Program-made: the position numbers and the translations under genes
Shown here: positions 49,101 through 60,300 of the stretch, piece after piece
Position numbering within the stretch: the first letter of the stretch is position 1
How the letters are laid out: every line of letters begins with the position of its first letter
Notes under the pieces: generated by a model
What the model saw: the letters and a program-made list of their open reading frames with translations, nothing else
Database searches by the model: none
What the model was told of the DNA's origin: nothing
Assembly: GCF_000213175.1 (NCBI RefSeq)
Contig: NW_009799102.1
Span: forward strand, 3,145,050 to 3,209,049
Source of the DNA: Neurospora tetrasperma FGSC 2508
Taxonomy: Eukaryota > Ascomycota > Sordariomycetes > Sordariales > Sordariaceae
DNA length: 64,000 nucleotides
Reading direction: 5' to 3'

Positions 49101-49549
49101 GCCGTGACCAAGTTTTCTACAGTAGAGGCGGGCCGTATCCGTTGTGGCTGTGGAGCTTCGGGGGTCTGGCGCGGGTCGCTGTCGTTGCCCACGGAGTCGG
49201 CGACGGAAACGGGATCGGACAGCTTGCGCGAGTGACGTGAAGGCGAGATGGAGGGCGAGAGGGAGGAAGGGTTGAGCTCGAAGAAGGACAGCTCCTGGCG
49301 AGGCGACTCGGGCGAGAAGGAGGGGAACGATGTAAGCGACTTGTCGGACGGGGCGATGGAAGACGCACAACTCGACGGGTATGATGTCAACCTCTTGCGG
49401 GCGCGGGCAGTGCTGGAAGCCCGGGAACGATGGCTCCGGGTGGTTGAGAGGACGGACTGTTGCGACACGGAGCGCTCAAGAGGAGCCACGGCGGCAGCGG
49501 AAGCGATGACCGCAGCTGGAGTGGTTGGGGTCGGCGTAGTGTCCTCCAT
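46136..49549 (-). CDS. TBC-domain Rab GTPase-activating protein
   Basis: Single exon, 1,137 residues from the ATG at 49,549. The frame stays open nine codons upstream to a TTG at 49,576, but an in-frame TGA lies just beyond, so 49,549 is the likely start. The N-terminal half is Ser/Pro/Arg-rich and probably disordered, with a predicted coiled coil near residues 180-260 (HIERLIARHG...). An alanine run lies near residue 760. The TBC domain spans about 790-1,010: LILGGIPVAYRSKIW, the arginine-finger motif I-x-x-D-x-x-R as IKADITR (Arg near 849), the glutamine-finger YCQGM (near 885), and a conserved RVWDVLLC block. A charged coiled coil follows. Such proteins speed GTP hydrolysis by Rab GTPases in membrane traffic. 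Both catalytic residues are present, so it should be active. The Rab partner cannot be told. Confidence 0.92.
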   Translation of the reverse strand: MEDTTPTPTTPAAVIASAAAVAPLERSVSQQSVLSTTRSHRSRASSTARARKRLTSYPSSCASSIAPSDKSLTSFPSFSPESPRQELSFFELNPSSLSPSISPSRHSRKLSDPVSVADSVGNDSDPRQTPEAPQPQRIRPASTVENLVTAESEPDTRDALFQDVPLTANKIPGSLHHADNAHIERLIARHGAVNLVRQISRDLAERDAQIATLRRRADDRERALRKLILECGLSTLDLETRLRTIEQDAKQTNLARRGTAGGGLSDLMNEAMAHDLRAVGASTGLNDATIRATTISVPPAADTGTTKGMTKGWKDFLWGTGAAGKNSGRPSSVTGASATETSKTVLRGSGLGPEQRRPTLADGLFNPPEMDSTDSVRSSSRASSINSANESRKSSLASLALRLVAGGATTGRNGDMRGRASTVLQPGGSMRTPSTSSRAASSLSSRTVSGAQTGPRSFMAMRRATGPTKPLDVPQRYQQQDRWDTMGSSPSRDLVSRQQSYGPVEMDTILPPEVQPPTLTHIYNNHLGSEFLTDRFGFIYDQRRKKRQREATRMARHAKKPSRTEMLSTGRNRLSPAMLDETSSGRGDTANEAGPESPSAEEQRDDSKPRKWQDYLKIATFPTELLSHTPLITVPGFELMEGGEVPEAPKSPGLITSEERGFVPSATPAIAAIALPENEDQPSPDEGEQQSSSASMAKEDAEPVRLLLQNLNQLHDTLQREKTVRWNDFLRKVRAERRRDGEAAAAAAAAAAEARFQRAEAVMPETRLGDGELVGVASLGIQGKVGRAKANEFRQLILGGIPVAYRSKIWSECCGAKALRIPGYYDDLVNQAGDQDDPQVVAQIKADITRTLTDNIFFRKGPGVNKLNEVLLAYARRNPDVGYCQGMNLVVANLLLITPCAEDAFWILVSIVENILPPNYFDHSLLASRADQQVLRQYVSEVLPKLSAHFEELGITLETMTFQWFLSVFTDCLSAEALFRVWDVLLCTHDGGVFLFQVALALLKLNERQLLACDSAAHIYSYINHQMTNHAISIDGLIQASEALRRVVQRDEVEARRAKAVDLEREMSLAREKRREEMQQQIKRLAEAQAPKTAGSPAVADRAVTSVNGYSDDLNSPMVEADDGITGTIQAAGGITA

Positions 49550-51080
49550 GTCTTCCAGTCGGTCGAACCAGGACAAGGGCAGCGCACCTCATGTCATGGC
49601 CTTCCTCGGTCGACTTGATAGTGTGCGCCAGTCGTAGGAAGCGTCTCTAGATTCGAAAGAGGATGGAAGTAGGTAGCTGGTGGTTTCTGGCTGGAGAGGT
49701 AGCTGTAATCATGTCCGGCCGAGCTGTCCAAACAACTGAGCTGAACCAGCAATGGATATCTATGGTAGAGGTCAGGAAGGAGACGACGGGAGGAAGACGA
49801 CAGGTCTCGAAGGGTCTGGGCTGAGGTGCCTGGCAGAGTGCCGCGAGAGGCCGTGATGTGCCAACACGAGCAAAAGAATAATCAAACCAGGGCTGAGAGG
49901 GGTGTCGACACGCCCATATCCACTCGGATGGATTGCTGTATTATGGTGTAAGTACCTGGGACACGTGGAGTATACCCCGCCTGAGGCTGGCTGTAGGTAG
50001 AGATACCCACGTTCACCCATGAGCCCACGGTCATTCTAACGCTCATGTAGACCTACAGATGTACAGGTACATCCAGTGTCTTGTTTTGAGGATGTGAAGT
50101 AGATGCATGGTTTTGACGCCCTTCATTGCGGTCCAACTGTTTGGATTACATTGCACAGTACGTGCCATTTTCCATTTGAGTGCCTTTCCTACATAGTTGT
50201 CTGAAATGTCAGTGGGCGTGACGGCCTTCCACTCGGTGGACACACGTGTTTTTTTTTGGCACCGGATGTCCAGGGAGAAGCAGAAATGGCGAGAAGACAG
50301 GATTGGCAGGGAGAAAGAGTGACACGTAATAATATACTGCACGGCTCTTTTAAGATTTTGAGATACCTCCAGCGAGATGATATTCTTTCCAGATTTACAT
50401 CCACAACAGCCCCTGTTGTTGGTGTTGTTGTTGTTGTTGTTGTTGTCCCTTTTGATTTGAGCGCCACTGCACTGCAAACTCACGGGACAATCTGGCAAAG
50501 AAATTTGTACACCAAAAAAAAGAGGAGGAAAAAAAAGAGAGATCTACAGGCAAAGTCCGATCTCTTTCCTGTTCCTTGATGCTTGGTCTGTTTTCGTTCC
50601 TGGCAACTTACAATGCTTGTCTCTTTGGTGCCTTGATTTCCTGCATTAGCACTGTTTCAAGTTCTTTTCGTAAAACTGACATCAATTTTTACGTACATGC
50701 AATCCCGTCATGCAGTGTAGGTATGTATCGCTTTTCCGAAGCCAATCAACCATTCTCGCCTGTGCCGAATGCTTTCACTCCATCTAGACCATCCCTGCCG
50801 GCCGATTTGTTATTTTGATTTTTGGCCCTTGTTACAATGAAAAAGAATGGAATCAAGGGTGAAACATCATATACCAAGATGGGTATCCTTTTGTGCTTTG
50901 CTCTGCTGTGCTGAAAACCCTGCCCCAGCGCCCAGTATCCTGTCCGCCTGTGATATGTTTCCTGTACGCCTTTTCTTTGCCCGTTTACGTACCTATAATC
51001 TTGTATCCTGTCTCGGCGTTCAAGGTCGTGCCGCTTTCGTATGTACTACCACCCGATCATGGATGGAGCACTGTCCGCCT
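49550..51080. other. intergenic: TBC promoter and 3' flank of the membrane-protein gene
   Basis: No supported gene. Upstream of the TBC start there are tiny upstream frames (an ATG-ACA-TGA at about 49,591-49,599). Frames near 50,043-50,579 and 50,893 look accidental. It includes a TTG microsatellite. Confidence 0.5.
50415..50446. repeat. (TTG)n microsatellite
   Basis: About ten TTG units with one GGTG interruption, in intergenic DNA. Confidence 0.9.
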
Positions 51081-53148
51081 TCAGAACAATCCGCCATCTT
51101 CCTCGTGCAACGTTGACACGGCCGCAGAGTTGCCTGTTCTTCCCGGCCCTCCCGTCATCGCAACCCCTATCGGTCCAAGATCACCGCCTCTGGCGTCACG
51201 AATGACCACAGGAGAGGACATGGTAGAAATAGCCATCGGCCTCAGCGGTAGTCTAGGCGGCGGGCTTACTCCGCCCTTCGAGATGAATCTGGAGCCTCTT
51301 ACGGGTAACAGCGATCCAGCCGCATGACCAAAACTATCAACAATCGCGCTGGTCACTTTCCTTCCGCTCTCGTTTCCGCTTCCATTAGCACCATTTCCAC
51401 TTCCGTTGCCGTAACCGTATCCGTACCCATTATCGCTCCAGCTCCCCCAGCTGCCACGGTCTTTGCCCGAGTATTCCCCAGTAGCGTGATGGTTGCCAGA
51501 TTCCCGTTCATCCCTTGGCGATGAGATAGCCCGCACTTGGTTCCACATTGGGCTCACACTGCTGCCGCTCATGGCCAAGGATGATGTATGTGATAGCGGC
51601 GAAATGGGCGCCGACGGTACTGATGGAATCGATCGATTCATTCTCGCACCAAAGGGAAAGGATGCTGGTTTCACCAAGTCGGGTATCGCCAGTGGCTCCT
51701 CATGCGGTCGCGGAGGGCGTGTTGGTGATGTGGGCGGCGGAGAAGTGGTTCCAGACAAGGAAAATGCTTCGTTCCGTAAAGATGACGGTCCTGTTGTCGA
51801 ACCTGCCCCGAAACTACTCAGACTTCCCCGGCTTTCGGGCGCACCAAAACCATGCATCTCAAACAAGGCCGGAGGCGGTGGACCAGGAAGACTGCCAGTA
51901 GTGCCGTAAACCCTTGGCATGCCCTCGTGCCGTGGTACGAGCTTGTTCGTCGTAGGTGATGTTATCGGTGATGATGGAAACGTGACGTTGGAGTGGCCGC
52001 CGCCATGGCTGTGTGCCGGGGTGAGCGGCGTCAGGGGCGGAGATGGCGACTGGTTGTGACCCGAACGTAGGATCGAAGGGAGCAGCCTGCGGTCCCGGAG
52101 GCGGAGAGGGGGTATCAGCGGCCTGGAATCATAGCTGGACGCAATTAGCGGCGTTGGCCGACCTCTAGGAGCAACTCCGTTATCGAACCTCGAACGAGAC
52201 TGTCCCCGAACGTCATCTAAGCCGCACCGGTGCTTTTTTCGTCTGTGCAGGCACAAAAAGGCCAAAGCGACCATAACGATGAACCCGGTAACCGAACAAA
52301 CCGAAATTGCGGCCTTGACTCCCATGGATAGCCCGCCTTTGAGTGTTGTAGTCCCATTGTTTACCCCAAAAGACTCGGCAACCGTGGGTCGGGCTGGTGT
52401 TGCTGATAGCCATGATGGGTCCGTTATGAGAGAGATATCGCCAGTTGTTGTTGGTGTTGCTGAGGACGTTGATAGGGACAAAGGCGCAGTTGCGCTTCTG
52501 AACGTTGTGCTTCCAGAAGTTGAGGGGATGGAGATCGGTTCTTGAACCACCAGTGGGGACGGGGCCGACACGGGGTTGATTTTGAAGCCTGTCTGTGAAC
52601 AAGGCCCAACTCCTCCCTTGCTAGTTTGGCAGACGAAGCCCCTGGGTGGTGGTCCTGGATCTAATACCGAGTGAAATCCAATGCTGCCGTCTCACGTTAG
52701 CATGGCAAGTACCCTCAAGCTCATGACGACCAGCTAGAAATGCTCACTCACTCCTGGCAGCTGTTGATGATCAGGTCGACGTTTGCTGGTTGTCCTACTT
52801 AGCCCGAGCCACTGACGATTACTTCTCCGGCTACCACTCACGGTCTTGCTGCAGCCCCCCCGTCTGGTTTATCCAGACTCCGCAAAACGTTGTGTCGCAC
52901 CAATACAACGACCAAAATCGAGAGCTGGGTGTCGTGGTCGTTAGATCCTTGCACATGTATTTCCAGCCCTCGGGGGTTTCGTGGTCGATCGATACCGTCC
53001 TTAGAAACTGGTCCCTGCAAGATTGCAAACACTGTTTCGCTTCTGCTGTTGGTGAATCGCCTCGAATCTCGATCGCTTCCATATAGCACCCGCATTCCTC
53101 ATCGCCGCTTGAGCCCCCCATAATTTTCGCAGCTACCACCAAGGCCAT
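51081..53148 (-). CDS. Cys-rich single-pass membrane protein
   Basis: Three exons, 53,148-52,842, 52,794-52,752 and 52,683-51,081, give 650 residues. The introns are 46 and 68 bp with GTGAGT donors and TAG/CAG acceptors, and both joins keep a smooth frame. The predicted outer part (about 1-155) holds ten cysteines, including EECGCY, QCLQSC, YWCDTTFCGVW and GPCSQTGF, enough for five disulfides. Next comes a Ser/Thr/Pro-rich stalk (155-235), likely O-glycosylated, one membrane segment at about 241-262 (AAISVCSVTGFIVMVALAF) followed by RRKK, and a long Pro/Ser/Gly-rich cytoplasmic tail with a Tyr-Gly/Asn-Gly repeat near residue 550. The layout resembles fungal surface receptors or wall sensors, but I do not recognise a named family. 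The start is weak: MALVVAAK is a poor signal peptide, so an upstream exon may be missing. Confidence 0.65.
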
Positions 53149-56100
53149 CTACTTGTGCTCAGGATGTGTACGAAGCCGAGCTAGAAGCCAATGGTAAAGT
53201 CAAATACATAGGACTTGGCTTCTTCACCATAACTGCACGGCCAGACACCGATATGATAGGTAGGTTTATCGCGTGAGGATGTGTCCAAAGTGAATAGAGA
53301 TAAAAGTGCTCAAATGGTACCAGAGGGCCTGCTTAGCGAAAAAAAGCATGTGATCAAGAAAAGTGTTAATAACTGATCAATGGGAACAACAACCAGCTCG
53401 CTTGCTCAACCGATAAATGACGTTCCTTCAAGTAGAAAATAAGAAAGTGAGCTGAAGGTCTTGAGAGTCCCGCGGGAACGGGTGTGAAGTTCTGCGCGAG
53501 ACTATATATCCGACCCGAACCGCTTTCTCATTAGGGTCATGTGTCCTATAAGAAATAGGAGAGGCCCATGATGCTGAGGAACGGGAACACAACATCGCTC
53601 GAGTCACTACGGGAGGGGCTGCTAGACATGTACACTATGTAGAGTGAAGAAAGAGTGAGAGTGCGAGACAAAAGGACAGGTAGAGGAAGGAAGACTGGCG
53701 CTGGAACAAATGAAGCATCAGTCGGAAGAGAAGGAGATCCTCATCACCTGGAAAAGGAGGGTTTTCGTGTTACACCGTTACTGCGCGTCTCCGTAGTCCG
53801 ACGAGAATAGTCTCGTATGAGGACCGGGAAGGGGTTAGGTTGTCTTGCCACTGGAAGTTTGGAGCCTGCAGGCATCCGCTGGGCTTCGCAAAGAGAAGGA
53901 TTTCCCTGTCGAGTCCTCACCCACGGTTGCACAAGCCTTGTAGTACGCATAAGAGTGCGAGAAAAAGGTTGCCCTCGGGGCAAAGGGGAGCTTAGGTGGT
54001 AGTCCGTTATTTCGTTTTCCAGCGCGGTTGAAGATGTCGAAACTGATTTTGTCTCTTTCCAAAGCTTGACTAGTAAAGCAAACTGGATAGTCCGTTTAGT
54101 CGGACGGCGTACGATTCAAGCCGCCCTGAAAGGCTGCCTGAAGGCCCTTTTTCATAAATTCTTATTCCTTTTTCTCCATTCTCTTTTACATATATTCCAT
54201 TATTTTTTACGACGGCAGCACTGGCTGGAAATGTCGGCCTTGATCATGAGCCGGCCACTCCCGCTAGCACAGCTAGTCCATCAGCCGAGAGAAGCCATAG
54301 GGTTGGTATAACGTCACATATGACACCCCCATTGCATGCATTGCCAGACAGAGGTACCAAGTCGTGGATCCAAGCTCGGGATAGACAGCCGTTGTAGGAA
54401 GGTATTCACAGCACAACAGCCTCATGGAGTCCGCACTTGATGAACCAAGCTGCTCTGCGCTGAACATGGCTGTTACATACGTGTCGTATGGTCCGGCTTT
54501 CACGAGATTATGTATAGAGCCAGGTTGCAAAAGGGAAGGGACGGACTGGGGCCCTCGTTTCTGGATACCCAATGGAATCCGCGGTAAGGTGACAGGATAT
54601 AAGTCCTATACAGCCATAGTGAGACAGCTGTGAGAGAGACTTGTGAGATGGTCATGCCGTCACACCTTTGTGTTGTGTAGTTGCGTGTAATCCAACAGGG
54701 CTTGGGACGCACTGTGAGACTTTTGGGGTGTTTGCTTTTGGATTCTCTTTCCAGCTGGCTTGGCGTGCTTAAAGCTCTGGTACATCTTGCACACGTGGAT
54801 TGAGGAATGGTCTCACGGCTGTCTTTGGGCATGCCGGTTCCCTTCCAAGTTTGCACCGCAATTGCCAGCATCGCCGGCGATTAGGCCCCTTGCAATGCAC
54901 CCATCCCAAATAAGCGCACAAGAACATAGCGAGAAGCCGTACTTGGGCGCGGCAGGGGCATCTGTCTCAGCCATTGGCTGTTGCCAAACAGGTGCCTGAA
55001 GATTATTTCATATGGGATTTCCAATCAAGTCCTTCTCGAAAACCCAGGCCCTAGGTTCGGCGGAGGTAGTTCAAGGGTCGGAGATGGAAGAAGGTTACTA
55101 TCCGCCAATGACACCATTTGGAGGAGGCTTCGTAAATTCGCCGGGTCCCTATCAGCCTCCGTCTGGAAGAACCTTTGCCCGTCAATCCATGATCGTTGGT
55201 GACCGTGCTACTGATGCGATGGCCAGTCAGAAATATGACCAGGAGTAAAAAGACACGAGCAAGGCAAAGGCATACCCCATTACGGCCATGAAACTCCTGA
55301 ACAGCTGTGGAGGCGCGTCCAGTACGAATACATTGGAAAAGATCCGTCAATGGCGTCAGCTCAAGAGCCGAAGCTAGTTGTTGGTTCGACCATGCCTCGT
55401 GTTCCTGGTCCCACACGACTGATCCCAGACTGAAGCCCAGCTTTCGCGGCCAGTGGAAATAGTTGTGAGGGCCACGTCTTAAGCAGAGAAAGAGAACTAC
55501 TGAAGTAGACTCGTAATAGGGCTTTCGTATCTGTGCCTCTCCTCTTTTTTCACCAGATGTTCGGCTCGAAAACGGCCAGCCAGTCGGGGCGTGGAGATAT
55601 GCTATGTTCGGGTGTTGATCGATGCAGTGTGTGACCACGAGGCTCAGCCGGGCTCGGCATCGTGGTCGAAACGAACTTTGTTGTTCAGCTTCGATACGTG
55701 GCGACGTCTCAAAAAGTCCTCGAGTGCGGCAGTTACCAATTTCCTAGACCATGGCCGTAGTAACAATGCATAGATTGATGAGGTGGACTCGTCATGGCAT
55801 GGTTGCTGGAGGCCATCGATTCCTTCACCGCGGAAGTGGCGGAAGGGGCATGACAGTCCGTCAGCCATGACAAAGAACTTGAAACCGAAGTTGAACTGCA
55901 ATGTTGCGGACTAGACGTGATAAAAGCCCAGACAGTGGACTATGATGTTCTGATGTGCCATTGTAAAGAGAAGGGTCTAAAGGGAAAGGGAACAGACGCG
56001 ACGGGAAGTGTCATCCGTTCTTGGACATTCGTGGACGGTCGAGCCAATACAAAACCGGCGGCAAGTTGAACCTCGGCCCGCCCCCGGATTTGTTAGTGCT

Positions 56101-56299
56101 AGGCTTGGTTTCCCCGCGCTCAACCGGCAATGTCTCATCGGTGAGATGATAGATGTAGACACAGCGTTTGTGTCCCAAAATTGATTTTGTTCCCAACTCT
56201 AAAATGCGGTCTTCTGTCATGTCTTAGAGTTTATTCTAACTCACGGACCGAAAGAAAAAGAAGCGCACTTGAACTTTGAGGATTCGAAGAAAACCCACC
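53149..56299. other. 3.1-kb intergenic region with weak coding candidates
   Basis: Balanced base composition, no RNA gene or repeat seen. Only 55,012-55,248 (listed separately) looks somewhat protein-like. A minus-strand frame of 195 codons at 55,051-55,638 overlaps it and has no recognisable domain. Frames at 53,744-54,062, 54,273-54,633 and 55,644-55,901 look accidental. The divergent promoters of the membrane protein and SDR genes lie here. Confidence 0.45.
55012..55248 (+). CDS. possible small gene or terminal exon, not recognised
   Basis: An open frame of 78 codons with a protein-like Pro/Gly/Tyr-rich stretch (YYPPMTPFGGGFVNSPGPY) followed by a charged end (GRTFARQSMIVGDRATDAM). It could be the last exon of a longer gene, since nothing upstream was confirmed. 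No domain was recognised, and a 195-codon minus-strand frame overlaps it. Weak evidence only. Confidence 0.22.
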   Translation: MGFPIKSFSKTQALGSAEVVQGSEMEEGYYPPMTPFGGGFVNSPGPYQPPSGRTFARQSMIVGDRATDAMASQKYDQE

Positions 56300-57377
56300 A
56301 TGTCCGAGTCCGCCAAGCAACGTGTCCAGGCGATTGGTAACCATCTTGCCGCCAATAAAGTCATCCCACCCGTTGTCAAGATGGCTGGCGACTCGAATGG
56401 ACCTAGAGTAACTGGGAAAGTGGTTATCATCACCGGTAAGTCGACTTGTACTTGCTGTAGGCCGCTTGCTTTTCGTGAGTTGAGGCTAACGGTTCTGAAG
56501 GGGCAAACTCCATTCTCGGTATTGGCCGAGCATCTGCTCATCAGTTTGCCCAGAACGGGGCAAAGGCAGTCTACATCTGCGACTACGATGATTCCAACCT
56601 CGAAGAACACAAGCGCGAGATCGAAACACTATATTCCAGCGCGAATGTACACACGCGACAGTTTGATGCTGCCGATGAAAAAGCCATCAGCGAGGTTGTC
56701 AAGGATGCTCTGGACCGGTACGGACAGCTCGATGTCTTCTTTGCCAATGCCGGAATTCTTGGCCCTCATACCAAGTTCTCCGACGTTGAAGCTGATGAGT
56801 TTATGGAGACGATGCGGGTCAACGCGCTCGGGTAGGACGCCTGGTTTTCTTTCCGTCCGAACTGCCCTTTCTTGTCTGGTTGATCTCGTAGAGCATCGCT
56901 AACCATGCGTACCATCAAAGCCCCTTTCTTGCCGCCAAATACGCGGCGCCGGCCATGCAAAAAACATCGGCGGAGAAGCCAAAGTCCTCTGGGAGCATTA
57001 TCATGACAGCTTCGGTAGCCGGTTTGCGGTCCAACGCCGGTGGGACACCATACTCTGCTTCAAAGGCAGCCGTCGTCAGCATGGCACAAACCATTGCCTA
57101 CCAACTGGTCGGGACCAACATCCGGGTCAACGCTCTCTGCCCCGGCCTGATCGAGACGGCTATGACGGCGCCCGTGTTCGACAGCGCACGAGCTCGGGGT
57201 ACCGAAGGTAAGATTGGACAGCTCAACCCTCTCAGGAGGGGTGGACATGCTGACGAGATTGCGCGTGTGGCCTTGTTCCTGGGAAGTGATGAGAGTAGCT
57301 ATGTCAACGCGCAAGCATGGGCGGTGGATGGTGGTCTAAGTTCTGGCCATCCTTATGTGCCCGGCAAGATTGCGTAG
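56300..57377 (+). CDS. short-chain dehydrogenase/reductase (SDR)
   Basis: Three exons, 56,300-56,435, 56,501-56,831 and 56,921-57,377, with introns of 65 and 89 bp (both with CTAAC branch sites), give 307 residues. It is a classical Rossmann-fold oxidoreductase. The dinucleotide loop [10 protein letters not shown] (residues 45-54) is completed across intron 1. NAG lies at 128-130. The catalytic set is Ser187 (IIMTAS), Tyr200 and Lys204 (PYSASK), followed by [14 protein letters not shown]. An acidic Asp after strand 2 (YICDYDD) favours NAD(H) over NADP(H). No targeting signal. An in-frame ATG at 56,276 would add eight residues; 56,300 has the better context (CACCATGT). It stands alone with no cluster partners, so the substrate is unknown. 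Confidence 0.88.
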
Positions 57378-60300
57378 ACCACTGGGACGGTATCATAACT
57401 AGGGTGAGTGTGACCTTGACCGGGAAGGAATCACATACTTTTGCAGTATTTGGCATCCCTTGCTTGGGCAAACAGTGTGATGATGTGTTTTCGACAAGGG
57501 TGTACTGTAGTCGTTGCTCGAAACCGCGGGCGGTCAAAAAGGGGGCAACTTCTCCCTCCAGGTTGTAAAGTCTTCACCGACTGGGTATAGCGGCATTGCC
57601 ATGTACGTACTGATGTAGATTAGTGTGTACCATCCTTTTGGAGTCTTAGATACAGCATCTCCAGGCCAAACCCTCCCGCCTTTAGCTGTATGGCTACCAT
57701 GGACAGGTAAAGCTGACTTCCTTGCCCGGGCACCTCTACTCTAGACCGGAAAGAGATCTCTCGCGAGTACACACAAACCGCAGGCACATGGCCTATGAAA
57801 TTGAGAGAGAATCTGGTGGGAAATACAATTCAGCTCAAAGACTGACCAGGTTCAGTGTTTGTAAGAGCATGGGCGCCGAGGCAAGAAGACGTGGGGGGAA
57901 AGTCTCAGGAGAAGTTGGGGAAACGCGGGTAGCTGGGGACTACAGTTCATAACAGCTGACGATACAGTGATGCTGTACAGTGGGATGGCCCTCCTCTGAC
58001 CAATCGCGAAACCTCCACTGTCAGGATCTACGGTACCCATAGTAGCAGCGGTGTGGGGTGCATCCCGTTGCATCTGTGGAAATGCCTTTCATCTGCTGGG
58101 ATTGTCCGATGGCCTCTTGTCTTGACGAAGTCTCTTTCATCAAAATTGATTCGCCATTTGATGTCTGACCTCACAACGTCAGGATGGCCACGAGAAATAT
58201 TTTCCAAAAAGCCCGGGAATCTGCCAGAGACTCTGCTTTGGTGTTATCGGTGGCTTCCCAATTCAATGGCAATCTCGTTTCCTTGTCCTAGGTGTTCAAC
58301 TCGGCAGGCAGATTGGCAGCGCCCAAGGTAGCGATCGGCATCTTCGACTGTCCACCCGCGGAAGTTGGTCCTACTGACCTAGTGTATGTATTGAAATTTC
58401 CTAGCGAGGCGCCCTGGTCGCTTCTGACCCAGGCTACTACCCTTGGGCCAGAAACCGCGAACGTGTCGAACTCTTTGAGGAACTGAATGGTATCAGTCAT
58501 GCTACCACTCATTACCAGGCAAGGTATGTAGGTAAGTACTTCCGCCTCACTGTCTCGTAAAAAAAATGGGACCCGGGCGTGTCAGATGTGACTATCTTGT
58601 AGAGGGAGGGTAGCATTTGATGTGTGCCATTTGTGCCATCACCCTCGAGCAGCAATTGAGTACGGTACGGCGTTTGATATTAACTTACGATCTTACATAG
58701 TGCTCCCAATTTACTGTAAGGTAAGAAACAGTACCACCCGCGCTCGGACTATGCGGCTAGGTGGACTGTTGCCGAGCGAGCAGAGGAGACAATGACGTTA
58801 TAGCCTGCGTGCTCACGCGACCTGACTGCACTGCAGTCTTTTTTCTTCTTCTTCTTTTTTCTGCTTCTTGCCAAGTACACTCAATTTAAACGTCTTCCAA
58901 CTTGAAAGCCAACTTGGGCCTGGCCGTTCAAGCCCGTGCTCAAAAGAATGTGACCAATATTCGAATCATTAGGTCTGGCGGCACTATGCGCGTGTGTAGC
59001 CTTTTCCTCTTTCTCTGGGGCTTTCATCGCACCTTGCACTTGATCTTGTTGAACACACACGTTTTACTTCGCAGCACTTCCTAGCACATCCATGGCCCAA
59101 GCAAACAAGCTGATGGCTAGAAGAGCAGAAAGTGTGAGTGATTTTTCGTGAATGGAAAAAATGTGCATACAGAAATGCACTCGGATGCTGTAAGCGGTAT
59201 ATTATTACATATCTGCTGTACAAATCGAATGTTCTGGGACCGCTTTGTCCGTTGCTCGGTCTCCGCTCGCATGTCCACGTCTGCCTGGGAGGTTAAGTTG
59301 GGCTTAGTTGGATCGCGCTGCAAAAGGATCACAGCATTCGTTCACCCTCCAACCTCTAGCCTGTCTGCGAGTTGGAAGCAGTGGAAGAAGTCGGTATTTG
59401 GCATTCCGGGCAAGTGGTATTTCCAGTAGTGTACATATGATGCTACATTATTCCTGATGGGTTTTGTGGCTGTTTATATCTGTGATGTCAGGCGTAGGCC
59501 GATCCCGATTCAGGCACTCCTCGCACTGGACGGGACTGAGTCTTTTGATGACAGAGCCCACGGTATAGAAGAAGCGCCCGACTCCCTTTCCTTGCCTTTC
59601 AGACAACCACGATGACTGAGATGAAGAGACCGAATCTTTGTGACTTTCGATTCAGGGGCAGTGAGGGGGTGCCAACCCGCCTTCTCTCATCCTGGTTCGT
59701 ATCTCAGGTACCTCCACGCCTACCAGCGCCTGTACGTACACCGTTGGGTCTTGTGCGGCTGAGTGCGATGGGCAGACGTCCGACGTTGACAGGTGCAAGT
59801 TGGAGATTCACACTTCGACTCGCTCTCACAAGGGAAGCAGCAAGCCAGGTTTCTGCCGACCGAAGCAGGGCCGGTCAGGGATCCAGCCGTGCCAGCTATA
59901 CACGTGTAAAATGTTCCCAATGTAGGGTCTGCCACAGAGGGCGACTGAATTTTCAGTGGCGAGCGAGTCTAATTGACTCATTGATTGGCCTACCGGGCGT
60001 CATACCGGGTCTTGGCTGCTCAGACGTGTCCGGTGCTCTACAAAATAATGGGTAGTACAGCTGCATACCACAGTACATCAGGTAGGAAACGGCATGTCCA
60101 CACCTCTGGTGTAGTGCAGAGGTACGTACACAGAGGTAGCTAGTAGCGTAGTGTAGAGTCAAGTACCAGTGCCACTAACAATCAATGGCCTAGACCCCAC
60201 ACAGTTTTACGCTAGTCCGCCATGAACCCCCCCCGTCACACTGCGGCAACTGTGCCCGTAGGCGAAGCCCGCAATTAAAGTCTTACTTGACAATGAATCC

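Noticed and set aside
49550-49576. TTG start adding nine residues (SWFDRLED) to the TBC protein
   Set aside because: Fungal genes rarely start at TTG; an in-frame TGA lies close upstream and a well-placed ATG follows at 49,549. A missed upstream exon is possible but not supported.
55051-55638. 195-codon minus-strand frame as a gene
   Set aside because: No domain, erratic composition, and overlaps a more protein-like plus-strand frame; kept only as a note.
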